Source: Gracilimonas sp965227215 | GTDB lineage: Bacteria > Bacteroidota > Rhodothermia > Balneolales > Balneolaceae | Direction of reading: 5' to 3' | DNA: 64,000 nt | Assembly (NCBI GenBank): GCA_965227215.1 | Contig: OZ245729.1 | Span: forward strand, 2,666,001-2,730,000 | Shown: positions 1-8,576 of the stretch, one piece after another | How the letters are laid out: every line of letters begins with the position of its first letter | How positions within the stretch are numbered: the first letter of the stretch is position 1 | Translations under genes and position numbers: made by a program | Notes under the pieces: model-generated | The model's database searches: none | The model's input: the letters and a program-made list of their open reading frames with translations, nothing else | What the model was told of the DNA's origin: nothing

Positions 1-146
1 AAAACGAGTTTATAACAAATAAGAAGAATGTTTTTGCAATTTTGGGAGATGAAAATGGTAGTGTTGTGATAAACGGTGATAGAGAATTTCATTTTAAAGA
101 GCAGTATTGGAAGTTAAACGAGTTGAACAGAAAATTAATTAACTAG
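1..146 (+). CDS. 3' end of an unidentified gene upstream of herA (partial)
   Basis: The frame from base 3 to the TAG at 144-146 is open and gives 47 residues ending in LNRKLIN. It stops 9 bases before the HerA start, so the two genes are almost certainly one operon. The visible tail is charged and has no motif I can assign. In known two-gene anti-phage cassettes the partner of HerA is a SIR2, DUF4297 or other nuclease-type effector; that this is such an effector is inference from position only. The composition is AT-rich like herA. Confidence 0.6.
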   Translation, partial: NEFITNKKNVFAILGDENGSVVINGDREFHFKEQYWKLNELNRKLIN

Positions 147-155
147 GGGTATATC

Positions 156-1901
156 ATGAGTGTATTTGATTTTAAGAATGATGCAGTAAATCCAGCAGAA
201 TTGCATCCCAGAAGTATTGGGACTGTACAAAGTGTAGACAATGGTAAAGTTTATATTCAAATTACATCTAGTGAAAAATTGCAATTATTGCGGATCGGGG
301 GGCTTGTAGCAATCCCATCTGGTTTGAATAAGTATATTATTGGTTTGGTGAGCAGAATTTGGAGAGAAAGATCAAAAGAAAAAATTGAAAATGAGATCGA
401 AGATGAAATTGTTATCCCTGAAAATAATGGGGCTTTACTTACTGTAGTAGGCTCACTATTGGATCGTGATGAAAATGCTAAATTTTCAAGAACACTTGAT
501 AGCTTACCGGGTATAAATGAAGAAATATTTTTATTACAAGAAGACAACCTTCATAACTTTATGAATGTTGTATCACAAGCATCTGTTTCCGCTCAAGAGA
601 CGCCACTAGATTTTGGGGTTTACAGTTTAGATTTAAACTCTTCAGCATACCTTGATGGAAATCGACTTTTTCAAAGACACGCATCACTATTAGGGAGCAC
701 TGGAAGTGGTAAAAGTTGGACAGTTGCTAGAATTTTGGAACAAGCAAATAAACTAAAATCTTCAAATGTTATACTGTTTGACCTTCATGGTGAATACGAA
801 ACTTTAGCCTATGCTGATCATTATAAAATTGCAGGTCCATCAGATTTAGATGATCCTTCTGATGAAATAATGTTTTTGCCATATTGGCTTTTAAGCTTCG
901 AGGAGATTCAAGCTTTATTTGTAGAAAGATCAGAATTCACTGCTCACAATCAGGTTTTGGTTATACATGATACAATCAAAGAATTGAAGAAAGAATTTAT
1001 TGAGAGCAGTGGAAAAACTGAATTGGAGAAAACCTTTACAATTGACACCCCTGTTCCTTATTCATTAGATTATTTATTAGCTAAAATTCAACATCTGAAT
1101 ACTGAGATGGTTCCCGGTGCAAATAATAGACCGAAAAAGGGTCCTTTTAACGGAGATTTTACTCGATTACTTGCCAGGCTCGAAAGCAAAATAAACGACA
1201 AAAAATATGGGTTCTTGTATCAGCTTCCAGATGAATGGAATGAATATGAAACCCTATCAACTATAGCTTCAAATTTATTAGGAACTGGTAAAGAGGGTGA
1301 CAAGTCTGGCGTGAAAGTTTTAAACCTTTCAGAAGTTCCATCAGATGTGCTTCCAGTAGTAATCGGTACAATTTCTAAACTTATTTATAATTTACAATTT
1401 TGGACATCGGCTGAAGATCGTCATCCATTTTTGCTAGCTTGTGATGAAGCACATTTATATTTACCAAAAGTAGATAGAGCTAATCCAATTGAAAGGTCAG
1501 CTATAGAAAACGTAGAACGAATAGCTAAGGAAGGACGTAAATATGGAGTTGGTCTTATGGTTATAAGTCAACGCCCATCTGATGTTAGTGAAACAATACT
1601 GAGTCAGTGTAACAACATCATAAGTTTACGTTTGACAAATCCTACTGATCAAAATACAGTTCGTAAATTACTACCTGATTCATTAGGAGATATGATGCAA
1701 ATATTACCATTAATGGATATTGGTGAAGCTATTGTTGTCGGAGATGCTGTACTTTTGCCAACACGAATAAAAGTTTCTGAACCTGAGATCAAGCCAAATA
1801 GCGCTACAATACAATTTTGGGATGAGTGGGGTAAAGAAGTTGAAAGGGGTGAAGGTTTTTTTAATACAATTACTGAGAGCATGAGACTTCAAAAAAGATA
1901 G
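156..1901 (+). CDS. HerA-type hexameric DNA-translocating ATPase
   Basis: The 581-residue protein has an N-terminal HAS-barrel-like region (about residues 15-75) and a RecA-fold FtsK/HerA domain (about 150-560). Walker A is GSTGSGKS at residues 180-187, and Walker B ends in DE at 430-431 (LLACDEAH). A conserved ISQRPSDVSETILSQ segment and a TNPTDQNTVRKLLPD segment with likely sensor and arginine-finger residues follow. Archaeal HerA works with NurA in end resection; bacterial DUF87/HerA proteins of this size are often found in defence pairs (SIR2-HerA, DUF4297-HerA). No NurA gene is visible, and the partner is presumably the truncated upstream gene. The gene is visibly more AT-rich than the genes after 2.1 kb, which fits a horizontally acquired cassette. 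ATPase identity is firm; the defence role is inferred. Confidence 0.88.
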   Translation: MSVFDFKNDAVNPAELHPRSIGTVQSVDNGKVYIQITSSEKLQLLRIGGLVAIPSGLNKYIIGLVSRIWRERSKEKIENEIEDEIVIPENNGALLTVVGSLLDRDENAKFSRTLDSLPGINEEIFLLQEDNLHNFMNVVSQASVSAQETPLDFGVYSLDLNSSAYLDGNRLFQRHASLLGSTGSGKSWTVARILEQANKLKSSNVILFDLHGEYETLAYADHYKIAGPSDLDDPSDEIMFLPYWLLSFEEIQALFVERSEFTAHNQVLVIHDTIKELKKEFIESSGKTELEKTFTIDTPVPYSLDYLLAKIQHLNTEMVPGANNRPKKGPFNGDFTRLLARLESKINDKKYGFLYQLPDEWNEYETLSTIASNLLGTGKEGDKSGVKVLNLSEVPSDVLPVVIGTISKLIYNLQFWTSAEDRHPFLLACDEAHLYLPKVDRANPIERSAIENVERIAKEGRKYGVGLMVISQRPSDVSETILSQCNNIISLRLTNPTDQNTVRKLLPDSLGDMMQILPLMDIGEAIVVGDAVLLPTRIKVSEPEIKPNSATIQFWDEWGKEVERGEGFFNTITESMRLQKR

Positions 1902-1929
1902 CCTTATAACATAATCCATTTTACCCTCG

Positions 1930-1977
1930 TTGCGAAGGTCCGTCTTCGCAATGTAGGTGGGGAAGCTTCAGCTTCCC
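1930..1977. repeat. Pair of REP-like hairpins downstream of herA
   Basis: Two perfect hairpins lie in tandem. Bases 1930-1937 (ttgcgaag) pair with 1944-1951 (cttcgcaa) across a 6-base loop, and 1960-1966 (gggaagc) pair with 1971-1977 (gcttccc) across ttca. A third imperfect relative (ctggaagc/gcttcag) follows near 2015-2032. There is no T-run, so this is not a classic terminator. The string cttcgcaatgt recurs in the palindrome at 48208-48226, which suggests a dispersed palindromic family. Confidence 0.6.
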
Positions 1978-2149
1978 GTGACCGTAATATTTCCATTCTC
2001 TATTTAGTGCAACACTGGAAGCCAGAGCTTCAGGAAGTAGGTTACTAAGCCAGAGCAAGTAAAAACTCCTTAAAAGGAACTAAAAAAAACTCACCTTTTG
2101 GGTTAGCTTGTCTTAACTTCGCCTCGCAAACAAATAGAAGCAAAAATAC

Positions 2150-2719
2150 ATGTCTGAAAAATTTACGCTACCAGAATCATCAAGAATTTTAGAACAAATC
2201 AGTGCGAAGAAAGCGATCGGACTCATAGCCGGGCTGAGCGTTGTTGCCGTACTTTTTCTTTTTTGGCTGATTTATTTTAAAGAAGGGGCTGAGGCTCCGG
2301 TACCGTGGATAAAAAACCTATCGGCGGTGAATGCCGGGCTGAATTTTCTGAGTACGATTTTTTTGGTTTTAGCATTTCGAGAAATAAAGCGAAGGGATTT
2401 TCAAAAACATATGCGATTCAACCTGGCCGCTTTCGTGACTTCTTCTCTCTTCCTTGTGAGCTATGTGGTGTACCATCACTTTGTGGGAGATACCAAGTTT
2501 ATGGGGGAAGGTTTCATCCGTCCGGTATATTTCTTCATACTGATAACACATATCGTCCTTTCCGTTTTTGTAGTTCCGCTCGTCCTTTCCAGTTTTTATT
2601 TCGCGCTCAGTGGGAAATTCAAAACTCATAAAAAAGTATCCCGGTGGACCTTCCCCATATGGCTTTATGTTTCGGTGACCGGAGTATTGGTATTTCTGAT
2701 GCTCAAAACCTGGGGATAG
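2150..2719 (+). CDS. DUF420 membrane protein, CtaM-like cytochrome oxidase assembly factor
   Basis: The 189-residue protein has about five membrane segments and matches DUF420 (the YozB/CtaM family). Histidines sit at helix ends (VVYHHFVGD, ITHIVLS), as is usual there. Family members in Gram-positive bacteria are needed for maturation of aa3-type terminal oxidases; the exact step is not settled. The next gene is hemN and the one after encodes a 12-TM histidine-containing membrane protein, so the context also points to haem and respiratory oxidase biogenesis. The family call is confident and the function is transferred. Confidence 0.8.
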   Translation: MSEKFTLPESSRILEQISAKKAIGLIAGLSVVAVLFLFWLIYFKEGAEAPVPWIKNLSAVNAGLNFLSTIFLVLAFREIKRRDFQKHMRFNLAAFVTSSLFLVSYVVYHHFVGDTKFMGEGFIRPVYFFILITHIVLSVFVVPLVLSSFYFALSGKFKTHKKVSRWTFPIWLYVSVTGVLVFLMLKTWG

Positions 2720-2791
2720 TACAAAAACACCCTTCAAATTCATCAAACCTTTATAAAAGGCCGGTATCATAGCTTCATAAATCCATGAGGC

Positions 2792-4147
2792 ATGATGAAT
2801 ACCGAATTAATCAGAAAATATAACGTACCGGGTCCTCGCTATACCAGCTATCCGACAGTTCCATTTTGGAACGAGGATAATTTTACCGTTGAAGACTGGG
2901 AATCTACGCTTATAAGCTCTTTTATTGAAAGCTATGCGGAGGGCATCAGCCTGTATATTCACCTTCCATTTTGTGAAAGCTTATGCACGTTTTGTGGATG
3001 TCATAAACAAATTACCAAGCGTCACGATGTTGAAGACCCTTACATTCAGACGCTTCTGAAAGAGTGGCAACTGTATTTGGACTTTCTTCCGCTCACCCCT
3101 TTAATCAGAGAAATTCATTTAGGGGGTGGAACACCTACCTTCTTTAGTACATCAAATCTGGAAAAGCTGGTGAATGGAATTCTGGAGCACTCAGAACTTG
3201 CAGATGATTATCAGTTCAGTTTTGAAGGGCACCCGAATAACACCTCCAAAGAACATCTGCAGTCACTTTATGATTTGGGCTTTCGGCGTGTTTCCTATGG
3301 CGTACAGGATTATGATCCAAAGGTACAATTAGCTATTAATCGCATTCAGCCCTTTGAGAATGTAAAACGTGTTCACGAATGGTCGCAGGAAATTGGCTAC
3401 ACCTCCGTTAATCATGATCTGGTATTTGGGTTGCCCCATCAAACGGTGAAAAGCATTGAAGACACCATCGATAAAACAAACGAGCTTCGTCCCGACCGGA
3501 TCGCCTTTTACAGTTATGCTCATGTTCCCTGGATGAAAGGCAATGGTCAACGGGGATTCAATGAGAAAGATCTGCCCAAAGATCACGAAAAAAGAGCCTT
3601 ATATGAGCTGGGTAAGCGTATGTTCTTTGAAAGCGGTTACGAAGAAATTGGTATGGATCATTTTGCTTTACCCACTGATTCCTTGTATAAAGCAATGAAA
3701 GCCAAAGACCTCCACCGTAATTTTATGGGATATACTTCCGGTTCAACTAAAGCTTTAATTGGGTTGGGTATGTCGGCTATAAGTGACAGCTGGTACAGCT
3801 TTGCGCAGAACGAAAAGAAGCTGAAAGATTATCGGCAGAGGGTGGAAGAAGGTAAGTTGCCGGTATTTCGCGGACACCTGCTTAGTAAGGAAGACCTACT
3901 GCTTCGCGAAAACATTCTGAATATCATGTGCCGGTTTGAAACCGACTTTAAAGGAGATGAATCTCTTTTCCGGCTAATTAAGAAGGATTTAGACGAGCTG
4001 GTAGCCGATGATCTGGTGCACACTAACGGGCGCAAAGTGAGTGTTACCCGGGAAGGGATACCTTTTGTGCGAAATATATGCATGGCCTTCGATCGTAAAC
4101 TTCAGGAAAGTAAACCCAGAGAAAATCTGTTTTCTAAAACCGTGTGA
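2792..4147 (+). CDS. hemN: Oxygen-independent coproporphyrinogen III oxidase (radical SAM)
   Basis: The 451-residue protein has the HemN radical-SAM motif CxxxCxxC (C61, C65, C68, followed by C70) in HLPFCESLCTFCGC. It also has the glycine-rich SAM-binding stretch HLGGGTPTF and a C-terminal HemN domain. It decarboxylates coproporphyrinogen III to protoporphyrinogen IX under low oxygen. The N-terminal RKYNVPGPRYTSYP is typical of true HemN, not of the HemW haem chaperone. Two ATGs are adjacent (2792 and 2795) and the first was used. Confidence 0.93.
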   Translation: MMNTELIRKYNVPGPRYTSYPTVPFWNEDNFTVEDWESTLISSFIESYAEGISLYIHLPFCESLCTFCGCHKQITKRHDVEDPYIQTLLKEWQLYLDFLPLTPLIREIHLGGGTPTFFSTSNLEKLVNGILEHSELADDYQFSFEGHPNNTSKEHLQSLYDLGFRRVSYGVQDYDPKVQLAINRIQPFENVKRVHEWSQEIGYTSVNHDLVFGLPHQTVKSIEDTIDKTNELRPDRIAFYSYAHVPWMKGNGQRGFNEKDLPKDHEKRALYELGKRMFFESGYEEIGMDHFALPTDSLYKAMKAKDLHRNFMGYTSGSTKALIGLGMSAISDSWYSFAQNEKKLKDYRQRVEEGKLPVFRGHLLSKEDLLLRENILNIMCRFETDFKGDESLFRLIKKDLDELVADDLVHTNGRKVSVTREGIPFVRNICMAFDRKLQESKPRENLFSKTV

Positions 4148-4229
4148 TGAATCGTAATAAACATCTTCATTGAACCTTAACTAAATAGATATATTCTGGT
4201 AAAATGGTAACTAACAGAGGCATTGTTTG

Positions 4230-5489
4230 ATGACTTCATTAGCAAAAAATTCCGGAATCTGGCAGTGGGCTATGTTTAGTTTTGTACTGGCGGGCTTCAC
4301 CGGTTTTATATTTCGGTTTGGTTTTGTGGAGCCGCTCCCTGTAGACCTGAATCTCGATAATGTAAGGCACGCCCACTCGCATCTAATGTTTTTTGGCTGG
4401 GCTTCGCTGTTACCGCTGTACCTGATAAAGCTGGACCTGGTTTCCGGCTATCATGCGGCGTTTGGGGTTCGGTTAATGAAGAATGCCCTGTGGTGGATTG
4501 TCATTTTCAGCTTGTTATCGTTTCCGCCCTTCCTTCTATATGGATATAAACCTGTGGCTATTGGAAATGCGTTGCTTCCACTTTCGGTAATTTGTTCGGG
4601 AATGGTGATGCTGGGTTGGTATGGCTTTATGGCCGGATATTGGATTACCCGCCGAAAGAAGAAAGGATATATACCAAATCCGTTTTTTGAAGGTGCCTTG
4701 ATTATGTTATTCGTGAGTTCTCTCGGAGCGTGGCTGGTCGGTGTATTCCAAATGGCAAACATAGGCGGAGTGTTGCTATCAAAAGCATTCACGCATTTCT
4801 TTCTTGCTACCTTCATTGAAGGATGGGTGATGTTGGTTTTGATGGGATTGATAGCAAAAGCTCTGCAATTGAAAGAAGATGAATGTGAGGTTTCTCCCAC
4901 TGTATTAATAGGATTGGTTGCAATCGGGGCACCGCTTACCTTTCCCTATGGAATTGCAGATGGGCTTATAAACTTTGACGTATCTGTGGCTGCCCGAACC
5001 GGAGGCGTACTTATAGCCGAAGGCATTTTGTTGTTCGTGTATTCCATTATAAAAAACAGGCGGGCCAACATATCTATCTGGATATGGCCTCTACTATTTC
5101 TGGTGCTGAAATCTGTAATGCAGCTGGTGGCTTCGGTTTCACCTATGGAAATGTGGCTCTCCGATCATGGAACCCGAATACTATACCTTCATACAACTTT
5201 ACTCGGTGCATTTACTACCGGGGTAATTTGGTTTCTGTATCAGATGACTGGCATCCAAAAAAAGTACTTCTATTTCGTACTCACATCTGTTGTCTTGCTG
5301 ATAATGAGCCTGGTACTAATGACTACACTATGGCCGTCCTCACTGAGTGGGCCCTGGATTTTTGATGTGATGGCGTTAGTCGCATTTCTCCCGGTGGCAG
5401 CTGTCTTACTTTTCTGGTTTAAATTGAAAAGGGTGATTGATAAAGAACATCACTCGGATGAAGTTATTCGGAAAGAAGCTGTTCTATAA
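4230..5489 (+). CDS. 12-TM membrane protein with haem-copper-oxidase-like histidines
   Basis: About twelve hydrophobic segments fill the 419-residue protein. A cluster HAHSHLMFFGW (H47, H49, H51) opens the second segment, and further membrane histidines are H189 (FTHFF, about helix 6) and H321 (YLHTT, about helix 10). The number of helices and the histidine placement recall haem-copper oxidase subunit I or NnrS, but the HH pair of helix 7 and the active-site tyrosine are not evident, so catalysis is doubtful. ATG 4230 was chosen over TTG 4227 because an agagg ribosome site lies about 9 bases upstream. The gene follows hemN and a DUF420 gene. Its 3' end overlaps the convergent DUF488 gene by 26 bases. 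Confidence 0.6.
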   Translation: MTSLAKNSGIWQWAMFSFVLAGFTGFIFRFGFVEPLPVDLNLDNVRHAHSHLMFFGWASLLPLYLIKLDLVSGYHAAFGVRLMKNALWWIVIFSLLSFPPFLLYGYKPVAIGNALLPLSVICSGMVMLGWYGFMAGYWITRRKKKGYIPNPFFEGALIMLFVSSLGAWLVGVFQMANIGGVLLSKAFTHFFLATFIEGWVMLVLMGLIAKALQLKEDECEVSPTVLIGLVAIGAPLTFPYGIADGLINFDVSVAARTGGVLIAEGILLFVYSIIKNRRANISIWIWPLLFLVLKSVMQLVASVSPMEMWLSDHGTRILYLHTTLLGAFTTGVIWFLYQMTGIQKKYFYFVLTSVVLLIMSLVLMTTLWPSSLSGPWIFDVMALVAFLPVAAVLLFWFKLKRVIDKEHHSDEVIRKEAVL

Positions 5490-5817
5490 ATTTTTTCAAA
5501 ACAACGGTACTGTTATGTTTTTCATCTTTTGAAGCAAACACAAAGGTAACGGAGCCTTCTTCATTTATTATGTCGATAAGTTCTTGAACAGCCTCGGAAC
5601 CAAATAATTCTTTTCGATACCGGTCTTTGAATTCATCCCATTTTTCAGAATCATGATCAAACCACTTTCTTAATTCATGGCTTGGAGCAATCCCTTTCAT
5701 CCATCGATCCAATTTTGCCCGCTCTTTAGAAACACCTCGCGGCCATAGTCGCTCGGTAAGAATTCGGTAGCCGTCTTCTTTGGATGGTTCTTCATACACT
5801 CTTTTTAGCTTAATCAT
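5464..5817 (-). CDS. DUF488 family protein
   Basis: The 117-residue product starts MIKLKRVYEE and carries the family signature (GYRILTERLWPRGVSKE, then LRKWFDHD and a C-terminal VTFVFASKDEKHN). DUF488 (YeaO-like) has no established function. The frame is open 30 codons further upstream, but that extension overlaps the 71-residue gene and lacks family similarity, so the ATG at 5817 is preferred. The start overlaps the end of the upstream gene by 8 bases, indicating translational coupling. Confidence 0.82.
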   Translation of the reverse strand: MIKLKRVYEEPSKEDGYRILTERLWPRGVSKERAKLDRWMKGIAPSHELRKWFDHDSEKWDEFKDRYRKELFGSEAVQELIDIINEEGSVTFVFASKDEKHNSTVVLKKFIEQLLSE

Positions 5818-6025
5818 CTTTAGGCATTTCCTTAATCTTCTGATGAATATCCAGCGATTGAATAGAACCGATAGCAGCTTCAATAGCTCCTTCCATACAA
5901 AGCCCACTCATAGAAGCATTCATAAAACCTTCCTTTGCTGCTTCAATACATGCATTTCTGATATACTCGATTTGTTCGGTGTTAAGTGAAACTGAGAGTT
6001 TTTTTTCTTCGTCATTCATATACAA
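5810..6025 (-). CDS. Small acidic helical protein, unidentified
   Basis: The 71-residue protein is predicted to be mostly helical, with an acidic N-terminus (MYMNDEEKK) and a methionine- and alanine-rich middle (GFMNASMSGLCMEGAIEAAIG). I recognise no family. It overlaps the DUF488 start by 8 bases, so the two are likely co-translated. Either ATG at 6025 or 6019 could be the start. That it is a real gene is supported by this overlap and by lack of any better frame. Confidence 0.6.
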   Translation of the reverse strand: MYMNDEEKKLSVSLNTEQIEYIRNACIEAAKEGFMNASMSGLCMEGAIEAAIGSIQSLDIHQKIKEMPKDD

Positions 6026-6220
6026 AATACCTGTGTTAAAATTTCACTCCATGCAATTCCGGAAGTCTTGGCTTGCTGATTAGATATATAAATTAATGGT
6101 TAGAATAAACCCTCCAATTCCATTTAGTTTTATGCTTTGGACAAACAGTTTGATCGAACTTAACGAAAGTTTATTGAGTTGATCTTTTAAGATAATCGTA
6201 ATTATGAAGATACATGATAT

Positions 6221-7255
6221 ATGGAATTTGGTATATACACATTTGTAGAAAATACCCCTGATGCTGAAAGTGGTGAAACGCTGTCTGCTTCACAACGTCT
6301 TAATAACCTGATGGAAGAAATTGAACTGGCTGATCGGCTTGGCCTGGATGTATTTGCCATTGGGGAGCATCATCGGGAAGAATATGTTTCATCTTCACCA
6401 ACTACTTTACTGGCTGCAGCTGCGAGCCGGACTAAAAACATTCGGTTGAGCAGTGCAGTAACCGTGCTAGGTTCGGAAGATCCTGTTCGGGTATTTCAGC
6501 AATTTTCAACTATTGATCTGCTTACGAAAGGGCGGGCAGAGATCATGGTGGGCCGGGGTTCATTTATCGAATCTTTTCCACTGTTTGGATACGACCTTCA
6601 GAATTATGAAGAATTGTTTTCAGAAAAACTGGAATTGTTGATGAAGCTCCGGGAAGAAGAGAAAATCACCTGGGAGGGGAAATATCGGCCATCTATTAAT
6701 AACCGGGGTGTTTACCCACAGCCCTACCAGAATCGAATACCGGTATGGAGAGCCGTTGGTGGTACCCCGAAGTCAGCTTACGAAGCCGGGGCCATGGGCA
6801 TGCCGATGGCTATTGCAATAATTGGGGGTCAACCTGCTCAGTTTAAACAAATGGCCGATCTGCACCGGCGTGCAGCAGAAGAACACAATCAACCCAAACC
6901 GGCGCTAAGTATTAACTCACACGGTTTTATCGCAGAAACAACACAAGAAGCTGCCGACATTGCTTTTCCGGCTTTTAAAACCACCATGGATAAAATCGGA
7001 AAGGAGAGAGGATGGCCCCCGATGAGCCGACAACAGTTTGATGCTTCAATTACTTTGAAAGGAGCAAATGTGGTAGGAAGTCCGCAGGATGTAATCGACA
7101 AGATAATATACCAGCATGAGATTTTTAATCACGATCGTTTTCTGCTTCAGATGAGTGTAGGAAGTGTTCCTCATGAAAAGCTGCTTCGATCTATAGAGCT
7201 CTTTGCCAAAGAAGTGGCACCGGTCGTCCGTAAAAAATTGGGACAGATTTCGTAG
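6221..7255 (+). CDS. LLM-class flavin-dependent oxidoreductase
   Basis: The 344-residue protein is a bacterial luciferase-like TIM barrel using reduced flavin. It has the family start MEFGIYTFVEN, the active-site region AIGEHHREEY near residue 50, the strand region RLSSAVTVLGSEDPVRVFQQF, and the phosphate-binding AEIMVGRGSF. The physiological substrate is unknown. It stands alone and ends 2 bases from the convergent DUF3095 gene. No luciferase partner subunit is nearby, so light production is not implied. Confidence 0.88.
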   Translation: MEFGIYTFVENTPDAESGETLSASQRLNNLMEEIELADRLGLDVFAIGEHHREEYVSSSPTTLLAAAASRTKNIRLSSAVTVLGSEDPVRVFQQFSTIDLLTKGRAEIMVGRGSFIESFPLFGYDLQNYEELFSEKLELLMKLREEEKITWEGKYRPSINNRGVYPQPYQNRIPVWRAVGGTPKSAYEAGAMGMPMAIAIIGGQPAQFKQMADLHRRAAEEHNQPKPALSINSHGFIAETTQEAADIAFPAFKTTMDKIGKERGWPPMSRQQFDASITLKGANVVGSPQDVIDKIIYQHEIFNHDRFLLQMSVGSVPHEKLLRSIELFAKEVAPVVRKKLGQIS

Positions 7256-7257
7256 GC

Positions 7258-8448
7258 TTAGTTGCCCCGGGCTTCAAGTTGTGCTTTTCGGTTCTTAAGC
7301 TCCTGTGAGGCTTTTGCATACCCACCATCGGTTCCATCTACAAAGTGAATGTGATTGCTTTGGTAACTTCGTACAAAACAGGTAACCATTGCTGCAAAGG
7401 AAGCGTGGACGCCATAAACAACACTTCCTTCACTGTAAAGATCTTCCAAAAATGCTGTCATTTCCATTCGTTGCTTTATAGTACCGGAGGCTACAAAACG
7501 CAGACCATCCCCAAATTTTTTATAGTCTGCATGGCGGACTAAATCGGGTTTGTAATCCCCCCAGTCGGTAGCCGAAGTTTTCTTTTTGAATTTCATCAGG
7601 TACAAGCCGGTAATAAGCTGAAAGATCATCATGCCGATGTGTTTCAGTTTTTTGTACAGGGAGGGAGGCTGGGTTCGGAGTTTCCATTCAACCCCAAGTA
7701 ACAGCGGATTAGTTGTCATTTGCATGTCCTCTTCCCGTAGCGGGTGGAAATTGTCTTCGTTGCCGTAAATCTCTTCGATTTTCTCAAAACACTGCTCATA
7801 GATTTCTGCACTTGCTTCATCATCTTTTCTGTATGATTGTATGATGTATGCGGCTACTTCATCTTTATTACTCGGCACCTGACTCCAGCGACATTCGAGT
7901 CCTGTGAAGTCTGCCTCAACAGGTTCAACATCCTTAAGCCGGTCCTCTTCCTTTATAAGTTGTTCAGCGAAAGTAACTCCGGTTCCCCAAAAAATAGTTT
8001 GATCTAAAAATTCGGACATAGCCAGGCGGGCCACGCTCACATCATGCCCTAACTCTCGAAGTTCTCCTACCCGTATAATGCCGATTGCCATTTCAAGTCC
8101 GTATGCATCTTTCACCGCTTTACGGCAAAATGCCAGAATACCTTTTACCTGATCGATCTTTCGATTCGGGAGTGCAATCAAAGAACCGTCTCCACCAAAA
8201 AGGTAGGGGAGTAAATCTTCTTTCTGATAGAGATTATTCAGCGCGGCAATTATGGAAGCGCCCGCCATATTTACCTCTTTATATTTGCCAAGACGGATAG
8301 CATCGGTGGAGCCCCTTACATCGGCCAGTGCGATATACCAATCATCGGGAAGAGGGGTATATAAGGAATGATCAGAAACCTCCTTGAAAGAATAAACAAT
8401 ATTCAGTTTTTCATAAAACTCTTGGGCAGTCATAGATGTAGTTGGCAA
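7258..8448 (-). CDS. DUF3095 protein with a class III nucleotide cyclase signature
   Basis: The 396-residue protein belongs to DUF3095, which has no assigned function. The N-terminal half reads like a class III cyclase homology domain: ALADVRGST has D43, and LFGGDGSLIALP has D87, 44 residues later, the spacing of the two metal-binding aspartates in adenylyl cyclases. GTGVTFAEQL lies where GxxVNxAxRL sits in cyclases, putting T159 and Q163 at the transition-state Asn/Arg positions (+72 and +76 from D87, as in mycobacterial Rv1625c). The base-selecting Lys and Asp positions would be L83 and I152. The C-terminal 200 residues are of unknown fold. The alignment is my reading by eye. Cyclase activity is possible but the changed residues argue for altered or lost chemistry. 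Confidence 0.8.
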   Translation of the reverse strand: MPTTSMTAQEFYEKLNIVYSFKEVSDHSLYTPLPDDWYIALADVRGSTDAIRLGKYKEVNMAGASIIAALNNLYQKEDLLPYLFGGDGSLIALPNRKIDQVKGILAFCRKAVKDAYGLEMAIGIIRVGELRELGHDVSVARLAMSEFLDQTIFWGTGVTFAEQLIKEEDRLKDVEPVEADFTGLECRWSQVPSNKDEVAAYIIQSYRKDDEASAEIYEQCFEKIEEIYGNEDNFHPLREEDMQMTTNPLLLGVEWKLRTQPPSLYKKLKHIGMMIFQLITGLYLMKFKKKTSATDWGDYKPDLVRHADYKKFGDGLRFVASGTIKQRMEMTAFLEDLYSEGSVVYGVHASFAAMVTCFVRSYQSNHIHFVDGTDGGYAKASQELKNRKAQLEARGN

Positions 8449-8576
8449 ATGGGTTACTCAAAAGTCCAATCATAACAAATAAAATTGGAACTGTTTCCAT
8501 TAAAAAATCCTGGCAGGCAAATGGATGTATTTAGCCATTGTGGGAAAGGTTAAGTTTCTGAGACATCAGTTGCTCA

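Noticed and set aside
5818..5907. 30-codon extension of DUF488
   Set aside because: It overlaps the small upstream gene and is not part of the family; the internal ATG starts the conserved MIKLKRVYE.
6221..7255. Bioluminescence system with the LuxE-LuxC pair
   Set aside because: The luciferase-like gene is 51 kb from luxE/luxC, single-subunit and of a broad monooxygenase family; no luxA/luxB pair is present.
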